From the NCBI GenBank assembly GCA_965227155.1, contig OZ245731.1, positions 310,001 to 374,000 on the forward strand: 64,000 bases of DNA. The letters are read 5' to 3'. Below, in pieces: positions 28,667 to 40,600 of the stretch (positions are counted from its first letter, which is position 1; each line of letters opens with the position of its first letter). The notes below the pieces were generated by a model. It saw only the letters and a program-made list of their open reading frames with translations. It was not told the DNA's origin and made no database searches. A program made the position numbers and the translations under genes. This DNA comes from UBA6059 sp965227155. Lineage in GTDB: Bacteria; Bacteroidota; Bacteroidia; Cytophagales; Cyclobacteriaceae.

Positions 28667-31477
28667 CTACAAACTTAAGATGTAGCTTGTAAGGTTTTCA
28701 TTGGTTTCAAGATCGAGTTTTTTCCTCAACCTATACCGTTTGATTTCAACACTTCTTGGTGAGATATTGAATAGAGGAGCTATCTCTTTTGAAGAAAGGT
28801 TCAACCTTAAATAGGCACAAAGCTTAAGATCATTAGGTGAAAGATCGGGATGCTTTGATTTAAGCTTTTTGAAAAATTCGCTATCTGCATTATTGAAAGC
28901 TTCCTTAAAGAGCTCCCAGCTTTCATTGCCACTCAGGTGTTTGTTGATGATCTTAATAACAGGGGAGATCGACTTTTTATCAGTAACCTCTGTGAGTTGG
29001 TCTTTTATCTGCGTTAGCAATTCATTTTGTTTGATAATGCTCATGGTTGATGCAGCCAACTCCTTGCTTTTTGATTTGTATTCCTCCTCTAGTTGCTCAT
29101 TCTTTAGCTTTATAATTTCCTTCTCATTTTGAAGCTTGGTCAACTCCAATTCCTTTCTATTTTGTTCAATAAGCTTGTTGTGCTTGTTTTTATAATAAGA
29201 CCGATACAATGAATGGACTAAAATGACCAGTAAAATGAACAGTATTATATAAATCATAATCATGGTATTGGATGCATACCATGCACTTTTTATTCTAAAG
29301 GTATAACTGGCCGTGGAAGAAGAGAGCTTATCGCCAATTTTGGATCTAACATCAAAGGTGTACGTACCTGACGGCAAATTTTCGAAAAAGACAGTGGTTT
29401 CAGTACTCCACTGACTCCAGTCATCATATAAACCTATGAGTCTGTATTGATAATTGGTTTGAAAATACCTGTAATACTCAGGTGTATAAAATTCTATTCT
29501 AATATTATTCTCATCTCTGGGATACTCACCTGGTTCTTCCTTGCTTACAAATACCTCACCTTCTTTGTGATTGGGTTTAATGCCTTTGCTAATTGCAGCT
29601 ATTTGAACTTCAAAATCATCTACATGTAGATCGCTCACATCTACAACTAAATATCCCGTACTACTACCGATCAGGAATTTCGACAAACCATCAAGGCTTA
29701 TGATATTCTCAAATTCCACTACATTTTGGCGTACTTCCTGGGTGATAGGGTAATACTTAATTCGAGGAACTTTTGTCAGATTATTGGAGGAGACATTTAC
29801 CAGACTGGATTTTGTGAACATCCAAAAGTTACCATTTTCCACAACCACCCTACCCGAAATGTATTCAGCTTCATTATACGATTCACTTAAAAGACTATCT
29901 TTTACGAAATCCCTTGTTTGTTGGTCATATCTAAAAATACCCTGATCATAGATGTAGAGTATTGCATCATTGTATTTGGCAATCCCGGAATTGGCTCCTT
30001 TATGGATCGTGTCCTCCTTCACTTCTTGAACCTCTTGGAAAGCATCATCAACAGTAATGTTGAAAATGCCTTTATATTCATGATTGACAAATATTTGATT
30101 GTCTAGAACCTCAAAATATCTGGATGAATTATTGAAACCCTGAATCTTATTGCGGACCTTCCAACTGCCATTCGATTTTTCTAGTACATATAAGCCATCA
30201 TATCTACCTTCCAAAATCAACCCATCACTCAGTAGTTTCATACCCCAGGTACCCTGAGTACCTTCAATTTTTTTTACCCTATTGCCTTCTACAATAAAGC
30301 TTCCTATATGATGCGCACAAAAAAGTGTATTGTCAATGATGTCTAGCGACCAAACCTGCCCTTCCGTATTTTTTATAAATTCAATAGACGATCCATCATC
30401 AATACGCTTCCTAAAAAGCCCCTGGTTTGTACCAAAATAGATATGGCCCTCAAAAATTGCTGAAGCATAAATGCTACCCATGGTACCATTCTCATCCCTA
30501 AAAAATTGGATAGGCGCATGCTTGTTAATGAAACTGATACCATTATCCAGACCCGTCCAGATGTTACCATCGACATCTTCAAATACAGACAATACCGTAT
30601 TGTTAGCCAGGCCGTTGCTTTTGTTAATTTGGTCGATAGTGTTAAAGTCCTGAGCCAAGTGCAAAAGCCCTTTTGAAATTGTGCCAATAGCAAATCCTCC
30701 ATCATTCAGCTGAAGCGCATCGTAAACACTTAATCCCTTTAAATTCTCGTTTAAAATCTGATCAACAACCTGCTGATTTCTGTCGATCCTGAAAAATCCT
30801 TTCGTTTTGGTCAGTACCAGTAAATCGTAATCCTGAGCAAAAACACCAACTACCTCGTCAGATCCCGTAGCTTCATCAGAAATAAAAAGCTGTTCCCTGC
30901 CATTTTCAATTTTAAAAATACCGGCTCCTAGCTTATAGAAATAGATATCATCTTCTACTTTAAATATAGAGGTGATTTCATCGTCTGATTCAATAAAATA
31001 AAGGCTCTCATCTTTTAGATTATAAACATAAATCCGCTCTAAAGACTGAAAGACAATCCAATCATCGATTGATTCTATGTTCCAGAATTCTTCATCCTCA
31101 CTCAATTCCAGTTCTGATTGCTGGGATATAGAGGTGTAATCAAGCGTACCCAGATCATTGGCACTCCAATAGCCAAACTCCATATAGCAACCGGTGTATA
31201 TTCTATCGCCGATCACCTTGACAGAGCGCATGATGGTTTCGTTTGGTGAAGGATAAAGATCCCAGTTTTCCCCGTTGTACACCAGCAGCCCACGGTTGTT
31301 GGCTATGTAAATAAGCTTATTAGTGGATTGGGATATAGACCAGTTTTGGCTTTCGGAATTATAATCAGAAGGTGTGAAGTTTCTTATAGGAGGGATTTCC
31401 TGAGCATAGGTTGTGACTGCAACCAGGCCAATATATACTTGAAACAACCTAGCTAAAAAATTCACAATCCGTATCAT
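28667..31477 (-). CDS. Membrane-spanning beta-propeller / LuxR-type transcription regulator
   Basis: 936 residues. Signal peptide ending TYAQ; a periplasmic two-component-regulator propeller (about 30-640, with repeats such as NRGLLVYNGENWDLY and VLSVFEDVDGNIWTGLDNGI); a Y_Y_Y domain (about 650-728); one membrane helix (about 735-757); a coiled coil; and a cytoplasmic LuxR-type helix-turn-helix (about 872-932: LKLCAYLRLNLSSKEIAPLF, SPRSVEIKRYRLRKKL). There is no histidine kinase or receiver domain, so the sensor appears to bind DNA itself. It lies between the giant glucanase gene and the glucan operon on the same strand and is the obvious candidate to sense glucan products and control both. 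Confidence 0.85.
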   Translation of the reverse strand: MIRIVNFLARLFQVYIGLVAVTTYAQEIPPIRNFTPSDYNSESQNWSISQSTNKLIYIANNRGLLVYNGENWDLYPSPNETIMRSVKVIGDRIYTGCYMEFGYWSANDLGTLDYTSISQQSELELSEDEEFWNIESIDDWIVFQSLERIYVYNLKDESLYFIESDDEITSIFKVEDDIYFYKLGAGIFKIENGREQLFISDEATGSDEVVGVFAQDYDLLVLTKTKGFFRIDRNQQVVDQILNENLKGLSVYDALQLNDGGFAIGTISKGLLHLAQDFNTIDQINKSNGLANNTVLSVFEDVDGNIWTGLDNGISFINKHAPIQFFRDENGTMGSIYASAIFEGHIYFGTNQGLFRKRIDDGSSIEFIKNTEGQVWSLDIIDNTLFCAHHIGSFIVEGNRVKKIEGTQGTWGMKLLSDGLILEGRYDGLYVLEKSNGSWKVRNKIQGFNNSSRYFEVLDNQIFVNHEYKGIFNITVDDAFQEVQEVKEDTIHKGANSGIAKYNDAILYIYDQGIFRYDQQTRDFVKDSLLSESYNEAEYISGRVVVENGNFWMFTKSSLVNVSSNNLTKVPRIKYYPITQEVRQNVVEFENIISLDGLSKFLIGSSTGYLVVDVSDLHVDDFEVQIAAISKGIKPNHKEGEVFVSKEEPGEYPRDENNIRIEFYTPEYYRYFQTNYQYRLIGLYDDWSQWSTETTVFFENLPSGTYTFDVRSKIGDKLSSSTASYTFRIKSAWYASNTMIMIYIILFILLVILVHSLYRSYYKNKHNKLIEQNRKELELTKLQNEKEIIKLKNEQLEEEYKSKSKELAASTMSIIKQNELLTQIKDQLTEVTDKKSISPVIKIINKHLSGNESWELFKEAFNNADSEFFKKLKSKHPDLSPNDLKLCAYLRLNLSSKEIAPLFNISPRSVEIKRYRLRKKLDLETNENLTSYILSL

Positions 31478-31579
31478 ATATCAGAAAAGCTACTTCTCAA
31501 CCTTACTTATGTTTAAAATCAACTTAGATAAATATAAGAATTAAGACTCAGACAAAATTTCAATTTTCCATGAGTTGCA

Positions 31580-31620
31580 AAAAACAAAAACCAATACCCC
31601 AGCAAAACCGGGGTATTGGT
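31580..31620 (-). terminator. Intrinsic terminator of the giant glucanase gene
   Basis: A 10-bp perfect stem (CCAATACCCC 31591-31600 / GGGGTATTGG 31610-31619) with a 9-base loop. Read on the minus strand it is followed by TTTTTGTTTTTT, the normal form of an intrinsic terminator. It sits 22 bases after the stop of the giant gene and separates it from the regulator gene. Confidence 0.88.
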
Positions 31621-31641
31621 ACCAGAACAACTAAATAAAAA

Positions 31642-34600
31642 CTATTGCTTAATGAACCTTCCTGTCCATATGCCATCTCTCGTAGAAATTCTCAAAATGT
31701 AAATACCTGCACTTAAATCATCTACCAGCACATTGATTCGGGTATCATCCATGAGATATCTCGGTGCAATTTCTCTTCCCGATAAGCTAGTAATTGACAA
31801 TTCGAATTGACCAACTACCAGCATTGGTGGCACCTCAACATATACTTCATTCATTGCTTTGGTAGGATAAAGCATGATATCCAATAATGGGCTATCTACA
31901 CTAGTAACCACATTAATTGTAAACCCATTCTCATCGATCAAGCCTGTGTAGTAGCTATTCTGACCTTCCTGTACTGAAATCTCGGCACTCAAACGGCCAT
32001 GACCAGGTAAGTCAAGGATAACTTTATAAGTACCGGTTGGCAATCCAGCTAACCTAAAGAACCCGCCTTCATCAGTGACACCATCTGCTATGTATTCATC
32101 TTGCAGCGTAGTTACGATCACAATAACATCTGAAAATGCTTCACCATCTTCCTGGTTGCCCTCCAGGATACGAGATCCACCACCAAGCACTTCATTTACA
32201 CGTAGATTAAACACACCACCTGTCAACACATCCAATGGAACCGCTGAAGCCGGCCTTTCAATCATGGTAATGTCAGCTCCGGTCACCCCCTTATTCACCT
32301 CGATCAATTTCGGTGTGGCATTAGGGTCAATAGAGGTCGAAACATTGCCATAGAAAGTGGTCACATATTCAGGAGATGTAGAAGAAGCATATAAGTAATA
32401 AGTACCCTCAGGAATAAATGAGAAGGCAAACCCTCCAGTAACTGATAAGCTGGTGCTGAACATGTTATTCAAATTATCCTGATCGATAAGCACCGCGCTT
32501 CCCTGGTTAAATGGAAACCCTCCTGCAAAAACTTTGCCTGATACATCATAGGTTAACTCAGTTCCTACACCAACAACAGCTACATCAAATGAGGTGGAGG
32601 CAGTTCCATTGATGTCATCTTTAACGGTCACAGATATTTCAGCTTCACCTACTGATAAACCGGTTATAACCATCGAAGAACCATCCATCGAAACTGAAAT
32701 CACCTGATCATTGGTGTTGGTAAAGCTGTAGCTTAATCCGGTCTCTTCAGGATCTTTAAAGTTGTTGGAAAGATCCAGCAGAATGGTACTATTTACAACC
32801 AATGTCTGATCGAGTATAGGTGCTGAAACAAATGGCTTCTGGTTATCCGTTACCACAAATGAAATGGTGTAGTCATTAGTAGAGCCATCCTCAGCAGTAA
32901 CCCGTACGATGGTTTCACCTGGGAATTGAGAAGCTGCAAGCAATGAAGCATTCGCATTTTCATCAGCTTCCACCCAATCAACATCAGGTGCCTCTGTAGT
33001 GCCCTGTGGTAATAAAACCTGATAAGCATTAACATTAGGCGCAAAACTTTCGATACTTATACCATTGACCAGCAAGTCAGCAAGTGTCGCATCAGAACTC
33101 GCAATTCTTACTGAGTAAGCTACAGTATAGGTTCTGATAGTAGTGCCATCTTGTGCAGTCACAGTTATAGTAGCTGTGCCTTCAGTGCCGGATACTCCTG
33201 TAATGCTAGCCGTAGCTTTGTCGCTCGTTTTGGTAAATGTCACATTAGGTGCTGCAGTGGTACCGATAGGTAGCTCAACGGTATAGTCAGTTACTTCAGG
33301 ATCAAAACCTGCAATACTCACATTATTAAACCTGATGTCTGATAATGTGGCAACTGTCTCAGGTTCTTCCTCTGTGAAATTAATGGTATAGGTTCGGGTA
33401 GTCTCACCATCCTCAGCCAGTACAACTATACTAGTTGATCCAGGTATAGCCGATGCAGCAGTCAAGCTTGCTGTAGCAAACTCGCTGCCTCTTGTGAAGC
33501 TTACTTCAGGGATATCCTCTACCGTACTTCCATAATCAAGCACTACATCATATTCCAATTGATCAACATCAAAATCTGTGATACTTTGGTTATCAAGCTT
33601 AATATCACTCAATGAAGCATCTGTACTGATCACCCTAAGGTTTACGGTATAATTGGCAGTGACCTCACCATTCTCAGAAACCACCGCTATTGTGGCTGCT
33701 GCGGGCAATTGATCCTCAGTAAAGCCATTCTCAGGTGTTACGGTTACAGATGCAGCCGGATTATTGGCCGTTCCTTTGATGACAACCGGATAGGTTGTCG
33801 TATCAGGATCCAGCAACACATTGTAAATAAATGTAGTTGCTGTGAAATCGTCAATGTCATTGTTATTAATGAATATGTCTGACAATGATGCATCAGTGTC
33901 AGAAGCTGCCTTTCTGAACCTTACTGTATAATTAAGCTGCGTACCATCTACCGCTGTTACGGTAACTGTAGTAGTACTGTCTGCAGCAGTTGCACCCTCA
34001 GTAGCTGGATCATAGGAGATACTAGCATTTGGGTCTATGGTAAATCCTTCTACAATAGGGAATGTAGTGGCATTAGAAGGAAGCGTCACCTCGTAATCAA
34101 GCGTTAGCGTATCAAAATCTTCTATCGTCACTCCGGTAGCAGCTTCAGTATCCTTAAGCGTCAGATCTCTTAGGTAAGCATTATCCAACACATAATTCAA
34201 ATCATCCCAATGATAGATCAGTGGATTCGCTACTGTACCTCCTCGCTCACTATCAAAGAAAAGAATGACTTTGGATAAGCTCTGATTGGTAATCTGGCCA
34301 TTGAAATTGAATGAAAGCTCTTCCCATTCATTAGCTGCAGTCGTAACCGTATCAGCCTCTACGAAAATGGTATTATCAGATGCATTCTCTAACTTCATCA
34401 CTACCCTGGCACCAGCTCTAGGAGAGTAAACTTTCAATCCAAGAATCTGATTGGTGCTTAGGTTGAGCGGCTGGCTTAGAGTAAGGATAGTACCCGCTGC
34501 TGCGGTACCAGACTTAGTCGTTTTAGCTACCTTCTGACTTGTGTTTGGAGTAACTCTACTTGGGTTGTCAGCCAATTCAGTCGGAGACCCATTAAACTCT

Positions 34601-37600
34601 GCGAAAGTGTATGCAATATCATTTGCTTCAAAATCAACAGGGAATGTAATAGGTCTGGCCTCTGTAAGGGTAACATTATCGATAACTACGACTCCTGTAT
34701 TGGCGCCCATATCAAACAGTATTCTGCCATCAGAACCTGCCTGGGTACTGGCATTTAGAATCAAAGAGAAAGTTTGGCTGGTGGATGTCAAAGTAACCTC
34801 CTGAGTACTGTAGCCAAGGTTTCCACTGACAGGTCCAATACCTGTTATCATTGTCCGCGTACCTGTTGATGCTGATGTAGAAGCATCAAAAGAAAGCACG
34901 TAATTTACTCCTGCAGAGAGGTTTACTGCCTGGCTTAGGTTTACATCAAACGCCTGAACTGCGGTGGAAACCTCTGCAAAATTGTATCTTGTGCCTCCAT
35001 CGGACTGGATGTTGAACGCATTGCCATACCATCCAATAGCACCACTTTCAAAATTACCGTTTGTCACCAGACTGTTATTACCTGCCAGGGCGAACCTGAT
35101 GGTATAAGTCTGTGTGGTAATCTCATCTTCTGCAGTAACTTTAACAAAGGTGGCACTAGGTGTCTCGGTCGAGGCATCCACTACTACAGTGGCTGTTGTA
35201 TCAGCAGCAACGGCCGTAACTGCCGGAGCAGTATTTGCACCCGAATTGAGCTGTACTGTGTACTCCAAAGTTGCAGCATCAAAGCCTGTTACCGTTGCTC
35301 CTGCCACTGTCAAATCAGCCAATGTAGCATCTGTACTAGCAGTAGCAGCCTTAGTGAAATTGATTAGATAAGTCTGAACCGTAGTTTGATCAAGCGCCGT
35401 TACCTCAATCGTGGTAGTACCCGGTAAAGCGTTGGCCGGTTGAATATCAACTACTACATTTTCATTGTCAACAGAGGGAACAGCTTCTACCAATGGAACA
35501 TCTGTCGCACTAAATGGTAACTCCACAGTGTATTCCAATACAACCGGGCTAAAGCCTTCCACTGTAGTTCCTCTAATGGTCAAATCACTCAATGAAGCAT
35601 CCTGAGCTTCACCGGCAATTTCAAAAGTAACGCTGTAGGTGGACTGAGTTGTACCATCTTCAGCTGTTACTACTATATCTACTGTACCTGGTAGCTCCGT
35701 TGGTAAGTCACCAAGCACATAAGTCGCATATTCATCCGTAGTGGTCGCTGTAATCTCAGGAATATCGTCAACAGTCGAACCTGCAGGTAATGGCGATGCA
35801 GTATACTCCAGCGTTTGCGGATCAAAACCATCTATAGAAGTACCACCCAGTAAAATATCACTTAATGTGGCATCTGTACCTGCCGGAGCAAGCACAAACT
35901 GAATAGTGTAATCCTGTGTGCTCTGATCCTGAGCGGTCACTCTCACAACCACGTCGCGGTTAGATGTCGCGTCAGGAGCTGGCCAAGGATCAGGGGCTGA
36001 GAATATTGCTGCCGAAGCATTCTGGTCTGACTCGGTAAATGTTACCGCTGGCTGTGTTGCTGTGCTATATGGAATAGTGACCTGGTAAAAATAAGTCGCA
36101 GGATCAAAGTTTTCTACTGTAACTCCATCTACTTGCAGATCACTCAAACTAGCATCCGCCGTTGCAGCTTCTACATTAAAATCCACGGTATATGTCTTAG
36201 TTACCTGACCACTTTCAGAGGTTACGATAATCTCTGCTATATCATTTACATCTCCTGCCTGTGTAATTACCGGAGCATTGGCACCTGCATCATTTGCAGT
36301 AGCCGTCACTACAGGTATTTCAGTAGTGCCAAATGGTAATACCACGGTATAATCTGTAGTTTCAGGATTAAAGCCAAAGATGGTCTCACCATCTACTTTC
36401 AGATCACTTAATGTGGCATCGTTATCAACGGAGAAGGTAACATCATCAAAATAATAAGTGCTACCATCACCAGTCACGCCTTCATCGAAAGAGAATACCA
36501 TTGTAGTAAGGTCAGCACCGGGGTTTTGTCCACTAAAGTCAAATTCCAGCACCTCCCATTCATCGGCAACAGTATTCTGTGCTGTAGCTTCTACATTTAC
36601 TGTGCCTTCTAAAGTCAATTTGACGGTAATACCAGCCTTTGGTGACAATACCTTCATGCTAATAACCTGGCTTCCTGAGAAATCAATTGGTGCTGCCAGG
36701 TTAATAAAGCTACCTGCCCCAACAGCACCCTGCACTTTAAGCATTTGTGCCACTTTAGAAGAGGTATTTAGTCCACCAACGGATGGATTAAATGTTACTG
36801 AAGTAGGCGCACCTTGAAACTCGGTAAATGCATACGCCTGATTATCATCAAATGTAAGTGGGAACGTAGCAGGGTCAGCCACCGTCAAGGAAACATTATC
36901 AATGATTATTACCCCATTATCTCCAGCAAGATTGAAAAAGACGCGTTCAGTTCCAGCCACATCCCAGCTTGCATTAAGCACCACTGAGAAATTGGTCAAT
37001 TCACCATTTGGTCCGGGAGCCGGGATTGTATAATCACTTGTACTAGCAAAGAAGTCACCACCTGCCTGACCGATACCAGCCTGCAATGTTCTTGTTGACC
37101 CTACCGCAGCAGCCGCATCAAAAGAAAGCACATAGTTTTGCCCTTGCTCAAGATTCAGGGTTTGCGCAACGTTATAGTCAAAAGCATTTGCTGATTTTTG
37201 TGTCTCAGCAAACAGGTAACCATTACCCCCTTCGTTTCTAACATCTCCTGGGTTTCCAAAATTATCCGTCCAGGGAGCCGCACCAAATTCAAAATGACCA
37301 TTAGCTAACAAATTATCAGAGGCCACATCAAAATTGACCTTATAGGTCTTTTTGGTTGTTCCATCTGCTGCAGTTACTTCCACGGTAGTTTGTCCCGGAA
37401 GTTGAGTTGCTGGCGTAATTACAGGTGTAAGGCTATTATTGGTTGCTGTAGCAGTTACGGCAGGAACCACTGTTGTACCTTCCGCCAGTTCCACCAAATA
37501 AGTCTCCTGACCAGAGCTGAATCCATCTATTGTCGTACCATCAATCTGCAAATCAGCTAGCGTAGCATCATTGTTAATATCGATAGGCTTCATCTCGATA

Positions 37601-40600
37601 TCATCGAAATAAGATGTGGATGCTCCAGTATTACCAAAGTCATAGAATATGACCAGCTTATCATAATTTGTGGACGCACTCCATCCATTGTAGGTTGAGA
37701 AATCAAATTCAATAGTCTCCCACGTATCCACCGCAGTAGTAACTGCATCGAGTTCTGCAAATACAGAAGGGTTACCGTTCACAATCGGAGAGCTTGTGTC
37801 CTCAATCTTCAATCGTACAGTAGTTCCCACAGCAAGCGGAGAGCGTACGCGCATTCTCACTGTAGAGGATGATGAGAAATCGATTGGAGTCTCAAGTGGA
37901 ATAGATGCTCCAGCCCAAATCTGCGAACCCGCAGGTTTTGTGATCTGCAAGACCTTATTGTTTGCATCATCCGGGTCAGCCTCTATAGATACTGGTATTT
38001 CTGTTGGGGGATCACCCGGGCCACCAAAGCCTACGAGTCCATAATTCAATGCAGTGGATTCAAATGCTATTGGTAAAGATGGATTAGAGGGTTCTTTGTA
38101 GAAATAGATATTATCAATATAAGCTTCCCCTACATTCTGAATATCTATCACTATTTGTTGAATAGCATCAGGAACGGTCAAGTTTCCTGCCATCTCATTG
38201 AGACTAACATCATACGTGATCCATTGGCCCTGGGCCATTGCAGGAACAGAGGCTGAATTTAGTTGAACTAGTCCGGTTTCTCTTGATGTCCCAAATTGCT
38301 CAATCTTCACTAAAAATTGACTTGAAGAAGTAATATCCTTAGAAAACCATACATCAAAGCTAAAATTGGTAATTCCAGCCGCAGATAAATTGAGTTTATT
38401 AGCCGCACCAAACTCAATAACCTGGAAGGTGTTTCCGCCGGGAGTATATTTAAGAACATCATTTCCGCCCAGGGTCACAGTCTCAATAACTGCGTCACCA
38501 TAATTCGAAAAACCTTGATTTGGTACCGTTTGGTAGTCATCACTGAATATTGCGATTACGTCATTCTCTGCTATTGTTTTTGATGCAGGAGCAGCATCAG
38601 GAGGCGTATTTACAAAGAATTTAACAGTATAAGTATTCTCTGTCACTCCGTCTTCTGCCGTCACCAAAATAGATGCGGTACCAGGTAATGCTGTTGCCTG
38701 ACTTTCATTTGGAACGGCATTCGTATTATTCGTTATTCCAGTTACTGTAGGAATCTGCGTGGTTCCTGCTGCTAGCTCATAGGAATAGTTAAACAACGCA
38801 GGGTTGAAACCTGGAAGACTGGTCCCGTCTACTTGTATATCACTCAATGTAGCATCATTGGTAGCGGCAATCTGCTCTTTGTAGAACAATAAGTTATCAA
38901 TGTAAACCTCCGGTGTAGAACCGACCTCAACCACGAATTGCTGAATATTACTAAACTTATCCATTCCAAATCCTATAAGATCAGAAATAGAGAAATCGAA
39001 TTCAATCCATTCTCCTTGTCTCATTTCTGGTGTGAAGGATTGTGAAATTTCGATAAACGCTTCTTCGACTGGAGAGCTAATATTTACCACCTTGAATATA
39101 AACTTAGACCCGGGTGTTACCTGCTGAGGAAACCATAGATCAAACCTCAAATTGGTCATCCCTTCTCCAATCATGTCTATCTGATTGCTACCACCCAATT
39201 CAATAATTGAGAAATTTCCACCCGATGCAGCAGTATTTAAATATTTGAGCACCTGGTTTCCATTCAAGTCTACCATGTCTACTTGAGCAGCTCCCTGAGT
39301 ACTAAAATTGGCACCGGTTCTGTTGCCATAATTATCACTAAATACAGCTACTACATCATTGGCAGCAAAGGTTGGTTCGGCAGGAGCATCTGTAGGTAGA
39401 ATAGGAGGATTGAATTCCTCAATTAAACTTACATTATCAATAACTACAACGCCTTCATCAGCTCCCATATCAAATAGCACTCTGCTATTAGCACCTCCAA
39501 ATCCTGTCGCTGTTAGAATCAGTGTATAGGTTTGTGTCTGCTCTGTTAGGGTAATTTCTTTTGTGTTGTTCGTAAATGGTTCCACATTCAAACCAATACC
39601 TGCTAACATGGTCCTTGTATTTCCAGTGTTTGTGGAAGCATCAAATGTCAAAAAGTAAGTCTTATCCTGTGTTAGTTCAAGAGCCTGACTCAAATTGACA
39701 TTAAATGCATCACCTGCAGTTGTGACATTGGCGAAATTATAACTATTACCTCCCTCAGTCTGGATATTAAATGCATTGCCAGTCCAAGAGCCTGTGGTCT
39801 CAAAATCACCATTCACTATGAGGTTATTTGAAGCTGTAAGTGTGGTGAATCCTACCTCATAAGTAAGTGTCGTATTCCCATCAGAAGAAGTTACCTCGAC
39901 AGTTGCCTTATCAAGTAAACTATTGGCTTGCGTAATAACTTCATTAGCCTCATTTACGGCTTTGGTGGCCGAAATTACCGGAGGCGTTGTTACAGATTCG
40001 GGTAGTACCACACGATATTCAAACACTTCTGGATCAAATACCGCAATAGGCACACCGTCAACTAATAAGTTATCAAGTTTTGCATTCTCTCCATCAGGAA
40101 GTGGTCGTATTTGCAGATCATCCCAATAATAGGTTGTCTCTGTATCACCACCTGGTTGTTCAAAATCAAAGAAAAGAATTGCCTTGGAAAGTGATTTTCC
40201 TTCTACCAGACCAGTAAAGTCAAATGTTAACTCTTCCCATTGGTTAGCTACGGTAGTCAATGCAACGACTTCAGCACCAATTGCTGAATTATCGCGATTT
40301 TCAAGCTTTAAATTGACTTTTGCTCCTACTTTAGGTGACCAGGTCTTTACACTTAATATTTTACCTTCCGTAAAGTCAATAGGAGCATTGAATCCAATGA
40401 TTGTACCAGCAAATGTTGCAGCTCCAACGCCTTTATTTGTTTGGACAACTGTAGCACTTGTATTCACTCCATTTTGATCTGGATTGACAACTACTTCACT
40501 TCCCTGTCCTTCAAAATCAAGGAAATTGTAAGTGAATTGTGTAGACTCAAAATCAACTGGGAAAGACGGAGGGACTATAGGGTCACCAACCAGTGTAAGA

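Noticed and set aside
28667..31477. Hybrid two-component (HTCS) histidine kinase
   Set aside because: The propeller and Y_Y_Y domain are typical of HTCS proteins, but the cytoplasmic part has no H box, ATPase or receiver, only coiled coil and helix-turn-helix.
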